A stretch of 64,000 nucleotides of DNA from Brachionus plicatilis (Eukaryota > Rotifera > Eurotatoria > Ploima > Brachionidae): the NCBI GenBank assembly GCA_010279815.1, contig QEOQ01000359.1, positions 109,342 through 173,341 on the forward strand. Direction: 5' to 3'. Positions 36,261 through 46,157 of the stretch are shown here, piece after piece; the stretch's first letter is position 1; each line of letters starts with the position of its first letter. The notes beneath the pieces were generated by a model that made no database searches, was not told the origin of the DNA, and saw only the letters and a list, made by a program, of their open reading frames with translations. The translations under genes and the position numbers were made by a program.

Positions 36261-36654
36261 TTATTTAATAATCTTAATATTCTGGCACAAGCTTTTTTAG
36301 TGTAACATGTTTATTAATTTATTTATTTAATAATTATTATTTTCCTTGTTGTGCAATAATTTTAAATTTCTAATCATTAATATGAATATTTATATTGTTT
36401 TTATATAAATAAGTAACCACTAAATAATTTAATACTCTAAATGAATTTTTAAACACTCATTTGATTTTTTTAGACCTCAAATAAACATTTAAATGCTTGA
36501 TTATTTTAATTAACATTCATTCAATATTATAAGTACTCAAATTATTTGTCCAATATCCAAATTGATTTTTTGCTAAATACCCAATTATATTAATAAATAC
36601 CCATTTAAATACCAGTCTTTTAAAATGAAAGGCAATTTACAGATTTATTATTTA

Positions 36655-38095
36655 TGTCGTGTTGAAATAGCACAATTAATTATTTAGTGTAATAAATAAA
36701 AAAAATGATAACTTTGTGTAAATAATAAAAATGAATATTTTTTAGTCTAAACTTAATGATTATTTTGCCTAAATTACAACAAATTTTTGAATTAACACTA
36801 AATTATGCTTAATTAAGAAAAAAATATTTTCTTGCATTAAAATTTTTGAATTGAAAATTAATTTTTAAAAAATGGAACTTGAAGTTCACAAACATAAAAT
36901 ATCGTTCTACGAATGTCTACTCAAGCTAACGAAAAATTCCGAAAGAAACGTTTACAGTCGTACGAAAATCGACGAGATTATCAAATTATTGATGCAAAAC
37001 AAAACCAACCCGAATACGAAAAACGACGAATATTATTATCACGAACGAAGGCACCAAGTGTTAGAATTAGCTGGAAAGCAAAGACTAATACGCAAATTGG
37101 ACGACGAAAAAAAAGATATTTTAATAATCATTGCAACTGAGGATTTATTCGACGAAATCAACACTTGCCATCGAGATGTAGGGCACGGTGGGATTAAAAA
37201 AACGTTAATGGAAGCGAACAAACGTTTCACCAATATTCAACAAAAACAAGTTGCCTTATACAATTCACTTTGTATAGGATGTTAAAAAAAGGCAACGAAA
37301 GCAGGTAACAAAAAAGTGGTTGTTAAACCAATTATCTCAAATGGGTTTATGAGTCGTGGTCAGGACTTAATTGATTTTCAGTCGATGGCTGATGGCATTT
37401 GGAAATGGGTAATCGAAACTTGCGAAGTGCTGCTGAAAAAATGGCAGAGCAACATATTAATAAGTTAGGGGAAGCAAAGGTAGGAAACACTGTTCAAGTA
37501 CCAGTCCCAGATGTTGATAGGGGTCCAGGTGACTTATTAAATATTTTTGCATATATAGTAAAAATTAACGAGTGTCATATGACATATCAATTAGGGACTA
37601 AGTTTTGATTAATAAAGGGATGTTTCTCAAGAAATATGTTTCATATTTGTAAGCAGAAATTAGTTAATTTTGAAAGTTTAGATTTAAGCAAGGAAAAAAC
37701 TTTGCGAGAAATTAATGCACTTCACTCAATAACTGGAGGACAAGGGTTCCTAAAATGTAATTGTTCAGGCAAGTGTGAGAGAAATTGTAAATGCAAGATA
37801 AATGGGGTTTTTTGTAATTCTAGGTGTCACAAGGGAGTTGTAAATAGTCAGTGTACTAGGCAATTTGAAGGTCAATAATTTGTTTTTATTCGTTTTTAAT
37901 AAAATTAGATAAATTTTTATACTTTTTATAAATAAATTTGTAAAAAAATTTTTTACTAAATAGTATTCATTTAGTCAAAATTAAAATAATGAGTCTTAAT
38001 ATTCTCATTTTATCTAAATTGAAAAAATGAATATAATTTACACTAAATTACAATTATTTAGTGTAAACAATTAATTGTGCTTATTCAACACGACA
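36655..38095 (+). mobile_element. Ginger-like integrase transposon, internally deleted
   Basis: Termini TGTCGTGTTGAAATAGCACA and, inverted, TGTGCTTATTCAACACGACA (one mismatched pair region) bracket integrase remnants. Internal TTAGTGTAA/TTACACTAA motifs repeat in both arms. TGT...ACA termini fit Ginger-type elements. A clean target duplication was not found. The element abuts the right end of the MULE at 36630. Confidence 0.7.
36872..37881 (+). pseudogene. KRBA2-like/Ginger integrase lacking its catalytic core
   Basis: Part 1 (36872-37285, 137 codons) ends in an H2C2 integrase zinc-binding region (HRDVGHGGIKKTLMEANKRF ... LCIGC). After an in-frame TAA at 37283 it continues KKVVVKPIISNGFMSRGQ, the lead-in to the integrase core. 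The core, with its D-D-E residues, is then absent: at about 37400 the sequence jumps to VGNTVQVPVPDVDRGPGDLL, the region following the core. It ends with a cysteine-rich tail, LKCNCSGKCERNCKCKINGV FCNSRCH, stop at 37876-37878. This order is that of proteins annotated KRAB-A domain-containing 2-like. Non-functional as an integrase. Confidence 0.75.
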
Positions 38096-38879
38096 TATAT
38101 TTATAAAATATTTTATTTATCGCATTCAGTACAAAGCTGAAATAAGTTAACAGCATGTTTCAAAATGTTTATACAGGGTTTTAAACATTTTCAAACATTT
38201 TCTTGAAAATTTCTGAACAGCAAACATATTTTGAACATTAAGACAAATTCAATCTATATAATCTTACAAATAAACTTTCAAGTCTATGTGGCGTGTATTT
38301 TTTTGTTAATTTAATTTACTTGGTAATTATTAAAAAATTGGAAACATAATTATTATCAAAAATTTTTTAAAAGAAAATCGCAATAAAGAGAAAGTTGAAG
38401 GTTACTTTGATATATCATTGATTTAAGAACCTCTGGATTGAGTTTTCGAAAAATTTCAAAGCAGCTTAACAATGTTTAACAATTAGCCGTGTTTCAATTT
38501 ATTAAATATACAGGAAATATGACCAATCAAAAATCCTCTCAGACTTTCCTTGAAAGGGTCGTAATCCTATTTTTAATAAGGAACAGTATGAATATCTAAA
38601 TGAATTAATTAGAAATTACCGAGATGCCACTATAGTTGCTTAACATTAAAATAAATTTTAAGAGAAGTTGAAACAGCTATAGTCGATTTATTTAATTTCT
38701 CTGATTTTTTTTGAGCAATTATCTAATTAATATTATATTTAATTTAAGATAATTTTTTTTGAAACATCTGTACTTTCTCGATTCAGAATGAGTTAATGAT
38801 AAGTCCTTATTAAAACTAACTGATTTACTAGTTCTAATTATTGTTTCGTAACTGACATCCAAACAGCCAAACTCTTTTT
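38096..38879. other. Intergenic, no gene recognised
   Basis: AT-rich. A brief open stretch near 38575-38645 (EQYEYLNELIRNYRDATIVA) is not identifiable. No bounded repeat seen. Confidence 0.35.
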
Positions 38880-39340
38880 TTTTATTAAATAATTAAATGG
38901 ATCATTTTGTAAAACACTTCACTTTTTTTTAAAAAGACCTTTATCTGTATTCATATCAGTTTTGATGATAATATTCTTCAATTCGACTGAATTTACAATT
39001 AGAGCTATCCTTTCTAATAATTTTTCATCACATCTCTCCCTTATCAGAGCTAATTTTTAGATAAAAAGTACTTAAAATTTCGAATTTTTAGCTATGTAAC
39101 TTAACCTTTTCACCATCAAATTTGTTAATGAAATTTTTAAAATTAATTAACAAACTTTCTCCTCCAATTTCTTTAATTGTGACATCGCGCCAAACAGAAT
39201 TGCTATCAAGAACTTGAACTATTGAATTGACTTGAAACGTTTTCTTAAAATGAGAAAAGCGATAAGCTAAAAATCCTTTATATTCAAATTTTGATTTTTT
39301 CCATAATCTTATTAACTAAAATTGTTATGGTTATAATTCA
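38880..39340 (-). pseudogene. Unidentified coding remnant, possible Tudor-like domain
   Basis: There is no ATG-initiated frame, but the minus strand from about 39310 to 39085 reads KFEYKGFLAYRFSHFKKTFQ, VNSIVQVLDSNSVWRDVTIK and EIGGESLLINFKNFINKFDG before a stop. The pattern (V-x-VLD....WRDVTIKEI...LINFKNF..KFD) looks like a small beta-barrel reader domain of Tudor/Agenet/chromo-barrel type. Downstream, another frame gives CDEKLLERIALIVNSVELKN, also protein-like. I cannot name the gene. It may be a captured host exon or a broken gene. Confidence 0.4.
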
Positions 39341-39369
39341 AAAATGTTTAAACACGCGTTCGTGTTTCG

Positions 39370-39619
39370 AATAATTTTTTTACTTAAAAAGATAATTTAG
39401 TTCTAAAAAATGCTTAATTATAAGCAAATTTGCTTAATCTGAAAATATATTTCTGCAATGTATTGCTGATTTGATTAGAATAATTTTAATGGGGTGCAAA
39501 ATGCAGAAAATTGCAGAGTATTTTGCAGACTTATTTTACTGTATTAAGAAAATTTACTTATAGCAATTTCAAGTTTTTCCGAATTGTAAGGATCGAATTG
39601 AAACGAACTTCACAACTCC
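39370..39619. mobile_element. MULE-like MITE, GGGGTTGTGAAG family, left end lost
   Basis: It matches the intact 2044-2399 copy from GATAATTTAGTTCT onward and ends GAACTTCACAACTCC, the degraded right terminus. The middle is rearranged: the GCAGAGTATTTTGCAGACTT block is inverted relative to the intact copy. Confidence 0.65.
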
Positions 39620-39810
39620 AAAAAAATGATAAATTTTTGAAATTGTTTTCTATATTTCTATATATATAAATGGAAAAAATTATTTGTAAATTAAAATTAT
39701 GAATTTCATTCACTAAAAATAATTGTTCAGTCTATTTTTATTTTTCAGATTTAAAGAAAAAAAAACTTAACTTTTATGAATTAAACTATTTCTTATATTT
39801 ATTATATTAA

Positions 39811-39952
39811 TGTTGTACAGGCCGAGTGTGTGAATAATAAGCTTAGTATTTGTTAAACACTTTATTTAAAATAAGTTTAGAAAATAACAACTAGTTCTTC
39901 TCTTTTGAAATAACAAGTAATATTTATAGTCTGATCACGTCACCATACTACA
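39811..39952 (-). repeat. 3' LTR of the Gypsy element
   Basis: 142 bp, reading TGTAGTATGGTGACGTGATC from its minus-strand start. It differs from the other LTR only at the fourth base from the plus-strand left end (T for A). Confidence 0.9.
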
Positions 39953-39960
39953 TTCCTCCC

Positions 39961-40878
39961 NNNNNNNNNNNNNNNNNNNNNNNNNNNNNNNNNNNNNNNN
40001 NNNNNNNNNNNNNNNNNNNNNNNNNNNNNNNNNNNNNNNNNNNNNNNNNNNNNNNNNNNNNNNNNNNNNNNNNNNNNNNNNNNNNNNNNNNNNNNNNNNN
40101 NNNNNNNNNNNNNNNNNNNNNNNNNNNNNNNNNNNNNNNNNNNNNNNNNNNNNNNNNNNNNNNNNNNNNNNNNNNNNNNNNNNNNNNNNNNNNNNNNNNN
40201 NNNNNNNNNNNNNNNNNNNNNNNNNNNNNNNNNNNNNNNNNNNNNNNNNNNNNNNNNNNNNNNNNNNNNNNNNNNNNNNNNNNNNNNNNNNNNNNNNNNN
40301 NNNNNNNNNNNNNNNNNNNNNNNNNNNNNNNNNNNNNNNNNNNNNNNNNNNNNNNNNNNNNNNNNNNNNNNNNNNNNNNNNNNNNNNNNNNNNNNNNNNN
40401 NNNNNNNNNNNNNNNNNNNNNNNNNNNNNNNNNNNNNNNNNNNNNNNNNNNNNNNNNNNNNNNNNNNNNNNNNNNNNNNNNNNNNNNNNNNNNNNNNNNN
40501 NNNNNNNNNNNNNNNNNNNNNNNNNNNNNNNNNNNNNNNNNNNNNNNNNNNNNNNNNNNNNNNNNNNNNNNNNNNNNNNNNNNNNNNNNNNNNNNNNNNN
40601 NNNNNNNNNNNNNNNNNNNNNNNNNNNNNNNNNNNNNNNNNNNNNNNNNNNNNNNNNNNNNNNNNNNNNNNNNNNNNNNNNNNNNNNNNNNNNNNNNNNN
40701 NNNNNNNNNNNNNNNNNNNNNNNNNNNNNNNNNNNNNNNNNNNNNNNNNNNNNNNNNNNNNNNNNNNNNNNNNNNNNNNNNNNNNNNNNNNNNNNNNNNN
40801 NNNNNNNNNNNNNNNNNNNNNNNNNNNNNNNNNNNNNNNNNNNNNNNNNNNNNNNNNNNNNNNNNNNNNNNNNNNNNN
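39961..40878. other. Assembly gap (918 N)
   Basis: A run of N inside the Gypsy element. Real length and content unknown. Confidence 0.99.
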
Positions 40879-40881
40879 TTC

Positions 40882-43467
40882 TTATATTTTTAAATCATTT
40901 TCATTATTTTCAACGTGCTTACTAAGCTTTGAAAATTTCATTTTAACTTTTCTTGATGGCTGTATTCTACTTCGATACTTGCTGGTGCTACAGATCTTCC
41001 TAGGTCTTCCTCGTTTCTTTTTTTTTGTAGGCGGATTTTTATTATTAAGGTCCGGAAGAATCACTGCCCTGTTCTCAGACTTTGCAAACTGATTACATTC
41101 TGATGGACTTAGGTCTTCAGAATCTGATCGAACCGGCATGACTTGAGACATCGGCGAAAGGTCTTCTGGAATATGATGATAATTTTCTGCATCACAAAAA
41201 GGGAGACGCGGGGAATCCAGGTTGTTATCATTACCATCCTCATTTATTGTAATGTTTTGTTCTTGAGACAGAGAAATTTCCTCTTGCTGGACGGCTAGCA
41301 TAAAGCATTTTTTAATTCTATTTATGTTCACAATCAGCTTCTTCTTTCCGTTTATCTGTTTTATTTTGTAGGTAAGTTCTGTTATTTTAGCCATCACTTC
41401 ATAAGGTCCTTTCCACGATTTAGATAGCTTAGGATTCTTCCCTTTCTTTTTCTCCGAGTTCAATAGCCATACTTTATCACCAATGTTATAATTCATCTGC
41501 TTTACAATTCTATCATAGTTTACTTTCTAGGATCGATCTTCATGCCAGAATGCTTCTTAACTATATCATATAAGGATATCAATCTTTCCTTTAGGTCATT
41601 AACATAATCACAGTAGTTTATTACAACAGAACCATTTTCACTTGGAAAAACCAAATCAATAGGAAACTTCGTTTTCCTTCCGTAAACTAATTCAAATGGG
41701 GTTTGTCCAGTTTCCTGTGTACAGCAGTTCTGTAAGCGAAAGCCATTTTGTTCAACAGGATATCCCAGTTATCCTGATTTTCATTTATAAAAACTTTCAT
41801 CATTGAAATCAACGTTCTATTAAATCTTTCTGTCTGTCCGTCACATTGTGGATGGTAAGGAGTAGTTCTTAATTTATGAACGTCAAGTAATTCTAAAACT
41901 TCTCTAAAAAGGTTTGACTCAAAATTCCTTCCTTGATCTGGTACACCATGTCTACAAACTAGGTCCATAAAGCACTTTGCCGCTTCATTTGCCTCTAACT
42001 TTTTTAAGCTGTACAATTCAATCCATTTAGTGAAGTGACAAATGAAGACTATTATGTATTTTGCACCTTCTTTTGTTACAGGAAGTGGACCCAATATATC
42101 ACAAGTAACTAGTTGAAATGGTCTTGAAGTAATGATGGGCTGTAGAGGACCTCTTTTCAAGATTCCATTTGTTTTAGCTTCTTGACACTTAATACAATTC
42201 CGTACGTAATCATCTATTTCTTTATGCTGTCCAGGCCAGTAATATTTTGATTCGATCTTCCCGGCCGTTGTTGTCATTCCAAAATGTCCACCTAATTCTG
42301 AATCATGCATTTGCCTTAGAATATCTTTTCTCAACGTTCTAGGGACAACCAACTGATATCGTACCTGGTTATCACCTATTTTCCATATTCTATACAACAC
42401 GCCATTTATCACTCTTAATCTGTCCCATTGTAACCAATAAGTTCTGAGGTCGCCACTAAGACTTTCATTATGCGGTCTATTTTCCTATGCGTCTTTCCAA
42501 CCTAAAACTGTTACGATTTCCTTGTCGTGCAACTGGGGATTTATATCGGTAGTCTGAAAGCCTATCAGATTGGTACTTGGGATGCCTTCAATTATCGTAT
42601 CTTCCTCACCATTTAATTCTTCGGGTCTTTCTTCTATATTAGGCCAACGCGACAGACCATCCGCGTTCCCGTTCTTTTTCCCAGGTTTGTATTCAATTTC
42701 AAATTGATATTCACTTAATTTCATTATCCATCTTGCGATTCTTGGTTGAGGCTCTTTGATGTTGAACATCCATTTTAAAGGTTGATGGTCAGTGCAAATA
42801 ATAAATACTTGACCATAAAGATAAATACGAAAATGGTCCACACCACACACTATCGCTAAGGCTTCTTTTTCTGTTGTTGAATAATTTCTTTCTGCAGAGG
42901 TCAACTGTCTACTCCAATATGCAATCGGTTTCCATTCACCATTTCTTTTTTGAGAGAGTACACCTGCTATACCAACATCACTTGCGTCCGTTTCCAGCTT
43001 GAAAACTTCATCGAAATTCGGAAAAATAAGAAAATTTTCACTTGTTATTTTATCTTTAAGAAGGTCAAAGGCATTACTACATTTGTCATCAAAATGTTCT
43101 TCGAACTTTATATTATTCTTAAATGAAGCAAACAAAGGTTGGGCTATTTTAGCATAGTTTTCAATAAATTTCCGATAAAAACCTGTGATCCCGAGAAAAC
43201 TCTGAAGTTGTTTGACCGATTTAGGTTTTTTAAAGTTCTTAATTGCCTTAACCTTGTCTTCACAGGGCAAAAGTCCATTTTGATTTATAACGTGTCCCAA
43301 ATATATTACTTCATCTTTCATAAAGAAGCATTTCTCTTTGTTTAATTTTAACGTTGCAGCTTTCAATTTCTCAAAGATTATTTTAAGGTGAATGATATGA
43401 TCGTCCACGGTTTTAGAAAAAAAAATTATGTCATCCAGGTATACTAAGCAAAATTTTCCAATAATAT
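40882..43467 (-). pseudogene. Gypsy pol: RT 3' part, RNase H, integrase, C-terminal tail
   Basis: Translation on the minus strand starts abruptly in the RT at the YLDD catalytic box (near 43435). It continues through the RT thumb, RNase H (TDASDVGIAGVLSQ; TTEKEALA; NADGLSR), an HHCC integrase zinc domain (C-IKC near 42190) and the integrase core (CDILGPLP; DQGRNF; DGQTERFN). A tail with a GPYEV beta-barrel motif and an AT-hook (KRGRPRK) ends at 40882. Defects: the RT fingers and first palm motifs are missing at the 43470 junction, there is a nonsense TAG at 42485-42487, and single-base frameshifts lie near 41716 and 41527. Not functional as read. Confidence 0.88.
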
Positions 43468-43471
43468 CCTT

Positions 43472-45274
43472 TTATTGGAAAATTTTGCTTAGTTTATCCC
43501 TAGTTCCTCGTTCCTTATCCCTAGTTCCTTGTACTTTTCCCATATAGTCGAGACCAATTAAGCAATCATGTTGTAAGTCCACTGCCACAAAAACATCAAG
43601 TTTCACTTCATTAGTACCAATTCTTAGAGAAACCATGTAAGATCCAATAACGTTTAATGGTTGACCATTCGCAGTCGTAAATGAACCTTTTGTTTTTTGT
43701 AATTCTTTACATCCTAGTTTTCTCCAGATATTTTGACTAATTAACGTCTTTACACTTCCTGTGTCTAATAAACATTCTATCTTTTCTCCATTTAAGTACC
43801 CGAAAACATATTTCAAGTCGTAATTATCTGACTCTTCATTTATGTTATTTGTATTAGCAGAAAATTGGTTTCTTTGATCATTTCTGATTGTTGTCATTGG
43901 TGTCGATCTATTCAATGAACTATATTGGCCATCATAACCTAATCGATAATATTGATTGTTCATATTTCTAATCCCATTAGGACAATTCCTTTTAATATGT
44001 CCTTCCTGATTACACAAAAAGCATCTCATTACTGGTTTTTGAACTGGATAATTTGGCACATAATTCCTAATTGTTGAATTAAGATACGATCTATCGTTTG
44101 AATTATTTTGCAATTTTGAATAATTGGACATATTTGACAAGTTAGCATTTACAAAACTATTATCATAGCTATTTCTTATTGTCTCAACGTTGTTTTGTGA
44201 ATTTCCATAATGTTTATTCTGATTTTGAAACATTATATTCGATTCTAACTTTGGTGTAATTAAGTTTCTGATTTCTCCTTCTGTTATATGTCTTCCTGTT
44301 CCTTGATTAAACATATTTCTGCTTCGCTCTCTAATCCCACTAAATCCAAAAGGTAAACCTTCGTGTTCTCTTGCTCTGAGTACCAACATCTCTAAGTTTT
44401 CGTGATCCAATACAGCTAATCTTTCAGCCATTTCTCTGTCACGGACTCCAGCTAGAAATTGACCTCGAAGATAAATATCTAGTTCCCTAAGATTTAAATC
44501 TGGAAAAGCTTTTCGTCCTAATTCCTGTAGTACCGCCGCATACTGAACTAGGCTTTCATTTAGCTCTTGGCCTCTTCCAACAAAGGTATGAAGGTAAACA
44601 TGTGTAGAAGATTCTGGTCTACTAAAAAGAGCTCTAAATTTGGTCTTAACTTCATCATATGACCGTTCGTTTATCAAACTATCGACTAATTTAAACGTTG
44701 TATCATCCAAAAAAGATCCTAACACATTTATCTTATCTCTATCTCCAAAAATTCTGTTTAATTCTAGATAATTATCAAATCTTGCTAGCCATATATCCAC
44801 ATTTGTATCCAAATTAAAAATCGATGGGGCTCTTAAGCTATGGTTTGCCATTTTAAATCTCTTTTGGCTTATGCTTTTTCCGTTCAAACACTTTGTTGTT
44901 TCAGCTTTATTCTCCAACTGGAAAATTTGATGTTTCCAAATATTGCTAAATGAAATATTTTTCTTATTGTTGAATGAAATTGTATTCTTCCATTTTCCAA
45001 TCTTTTCGCTCATATTTATAATCAAACTTTTGGCTTTATATTTTAAAAAATCACGCGTTGAAACATCACTCCACGATCTTTCCAAAAAATCGCGTGTCTC
45101 GTCTTTCTTTTCACTGCTAAATAAGCTAGATTGAAACAATGAATTATTCAGTGACTTCACTGAAACATCTCGTGCTATACTATTCGCCTCGTTATTGTTC
45201 AAAATCGACTGAAACAATGAATAACTAGAAGCTTTTTCCTTTCTTCCAGTGAACAATTTAGCTTTTCCAACCAT
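43472..45274 (-). CDS. Gypsy Gag with fused aspartic protease
   Basis: An open frame of about 600 codons from the ATG at 45274 (an upstream GTG also lies in frame). The central part (RAPSIFNLDTNVDIWLARFD onwards) is a retrotransposon Gag capsid region. A CCHC zinc knuckle (CFLCNQEGHIKRNC, C-x2-C-x4-H-x4-C) follows, then an aspartic protease with the catalytic LLDTGS. Gag packages the element RNA and the protease matures it. The frame ends in a short repetitive tail (GTRDKERGTRDK) created at the rearranged junction to RT, so the natural Gag-Pro-Pol continuity is lost. The N-terminal 140 residues rich in Ser/Asn are not recognised. Confidence 0.85.
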   Translation of the reverse strand: MVGKAKLFTGRKEKASSYSLFQSILNNNEANSIARDVSVKSLNNSLFQSSLFSSEKKDETRDFLERSWSDVSTRDFLKYKAKSLIINMSEKIGKWKNTISFNNKKNISFSNIWKHQIFQLENKAETTKCLNGKSISQKRFKMANHSLRAPSIFNLDTNVDIWLARFDNYLELNRIFGDRDKINVLGSFLDDTTFKLVDSLINERSYDEVKTKFRALFSRPESSTHVYLHTFVGRGQELNESLVQYAAVLQELGRKAFPDLNLRELDIYLRGQFLAGVRDREMAERLAVLDHENLEMLVLRAREHEGLPFGFSGIRERSRNMFNQGTGRHITEGEIRNLITPKLESNIMFQNQNKHYGNSQNNVETIRNSYDNSFVNANLSNMSNYSKLQNNSNDRSYLNSTIRNYVPNYPVQKPVMRCFLCNQEGHIKRNCPNGIRNMNNQYYRLGYDGQYSSLNRSTPMTTIRNDQRNQFSANTNNINEESDNYDLKYVFGYLNGEKIECLLDTGSVKTLISQNIWRKLGCKELQKTKGSFTTANGQPLNVIGSYMVSLRIGTNEVKLDVFVAVDLQHDCLIGLDYMGKVQGTRDKERGTRDKLSKIFQ

Positions 45275-45385
45275 CTCAAACACTAAACTTTTGGCTTACC
45301 ACTAAAAACTATTAATCAACACACTTGATACCACGTTTTTTTTTTATTTTAGAAATCAATCTAATAGCTTAACCGCTGCCACCAA

Positions 45386-45527
45386 TGTAGTACAGGCCGA
45401 GTGTGTGAATAATAAGCTTAGTATTTGTTAAACACTTTATTTAAAATAAGTTTAGAAAATAACAACTAGTTCTTCTCTTTTGAAATAACAAGTAATATTT
45501 ATAGTCTGATCACGTCACCATACTACA
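45386..45527 (-). repeat. 5' LTR of the Gypsy element
   Basis: 142 bp, complete TG...CA ends, adjoining the primer-binding site at its inner edge. Confidence 0.9.
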
Positions 45528-46157
45528 TATGTATAACATCGCCAAGTCTGGCGTAATTTTTATGAATAAATTGAATTAAATTAAATATTTAATCCCTTTG
45601 AAAAATTCTGTGAAAATAACTCTATCAAATAATAATCCTACTAAAAAAAATCTTTGACTTGAACGTTCATCACCTACGGAATTCTTTATTCTTTATTAAA
45701 ATTAATTTTTTTTTAGGTTGAATTAATTTTAATAATTAATTAAAATCAAATATCAAAGAGTAAAAAAAAATTTAATAAAAAATTATATCATAACATAACA
45801 TCTTATTCTGCATCTTTTTGCATAAAATGAAATGTTCAATTTATTTCTTGAATCAATCAAATCAATATACAATACAAATTAAATTTTATTGATGTCTTTG
45901 GTTTTTTTGCGACACTAAAAATTTCTTTAGGATTAAAAAAATTTAGATTTTTTTGGCGAATTTTTTAAAATTTAAGTTTCAAATTTTATTGAATTTAAAA
46001 AAGCCTTATATTCTAAATTGAATATTAAATATTAAATTTTCAAAAATTAAATGTCAAAATATTAAATTTAAAAAAAGCTTTTAAATTTTATTAAAAAATT
46101 CAATTTAATAAAATGATCTAATCATCAAAAAAATTGATAAAATAAAACAAAAACAAA
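45528..46157. other. Intergenic, no feature recognised
   Basis: AT-rich DNA between the LTR element and the 3' end of the LRR gene. Several AATAAA words around 46105-46145 could serve as its polyadenylation signal on the minus strand only if read as TTTATT; TTTATT occurs near 46085. Confidence 0.35.

Larger units (their letters stand above)
33189..36630 (-). mobile_element. Degenerate Mutator-like element hosting nested insertions
   Basis: The left end near 33189-33237 reads AAATGGGTATTTATATTAAT. The right end near 36575-36630 carries the inverted counterpart, and a third copy of this terminus lies near 51340-51400. Long subterminal regions rich in GAGTATTATAAAAATTATT-type repeats are on both sides. 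Between them are remains of a minus-strand MULE transposase (35470-36260). The 33767-35462 element was inserted into the 3' part. The target duplication could not be read, so boundaries are approximate. Confidence 0.55.
39811..45527 (-). mobile_element. Ty3/Gypsy LTR retrotransposon, defective
   Basis: Two 142-bp LTRs (39811-39952 and 45386-45527) begin TG and end CA and differ by one base. On the minus strand the 5' LTR is followed by a primer-binding site, TGGTGGCAGCGG (45373-45384), and the 3' LTR is preceded by a polypurine tract, GGGAGGAA (39953-39960). The order gag, protease, RT (partial), RNase H, integrase is that of Ty3/Gypsy. A 918-base N run lies between the end of pol and the polypurine tract. 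No target duplication is visible (ATTAA against TATGT). Coding damage is described under the separate entries. Confidence 0.92.
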
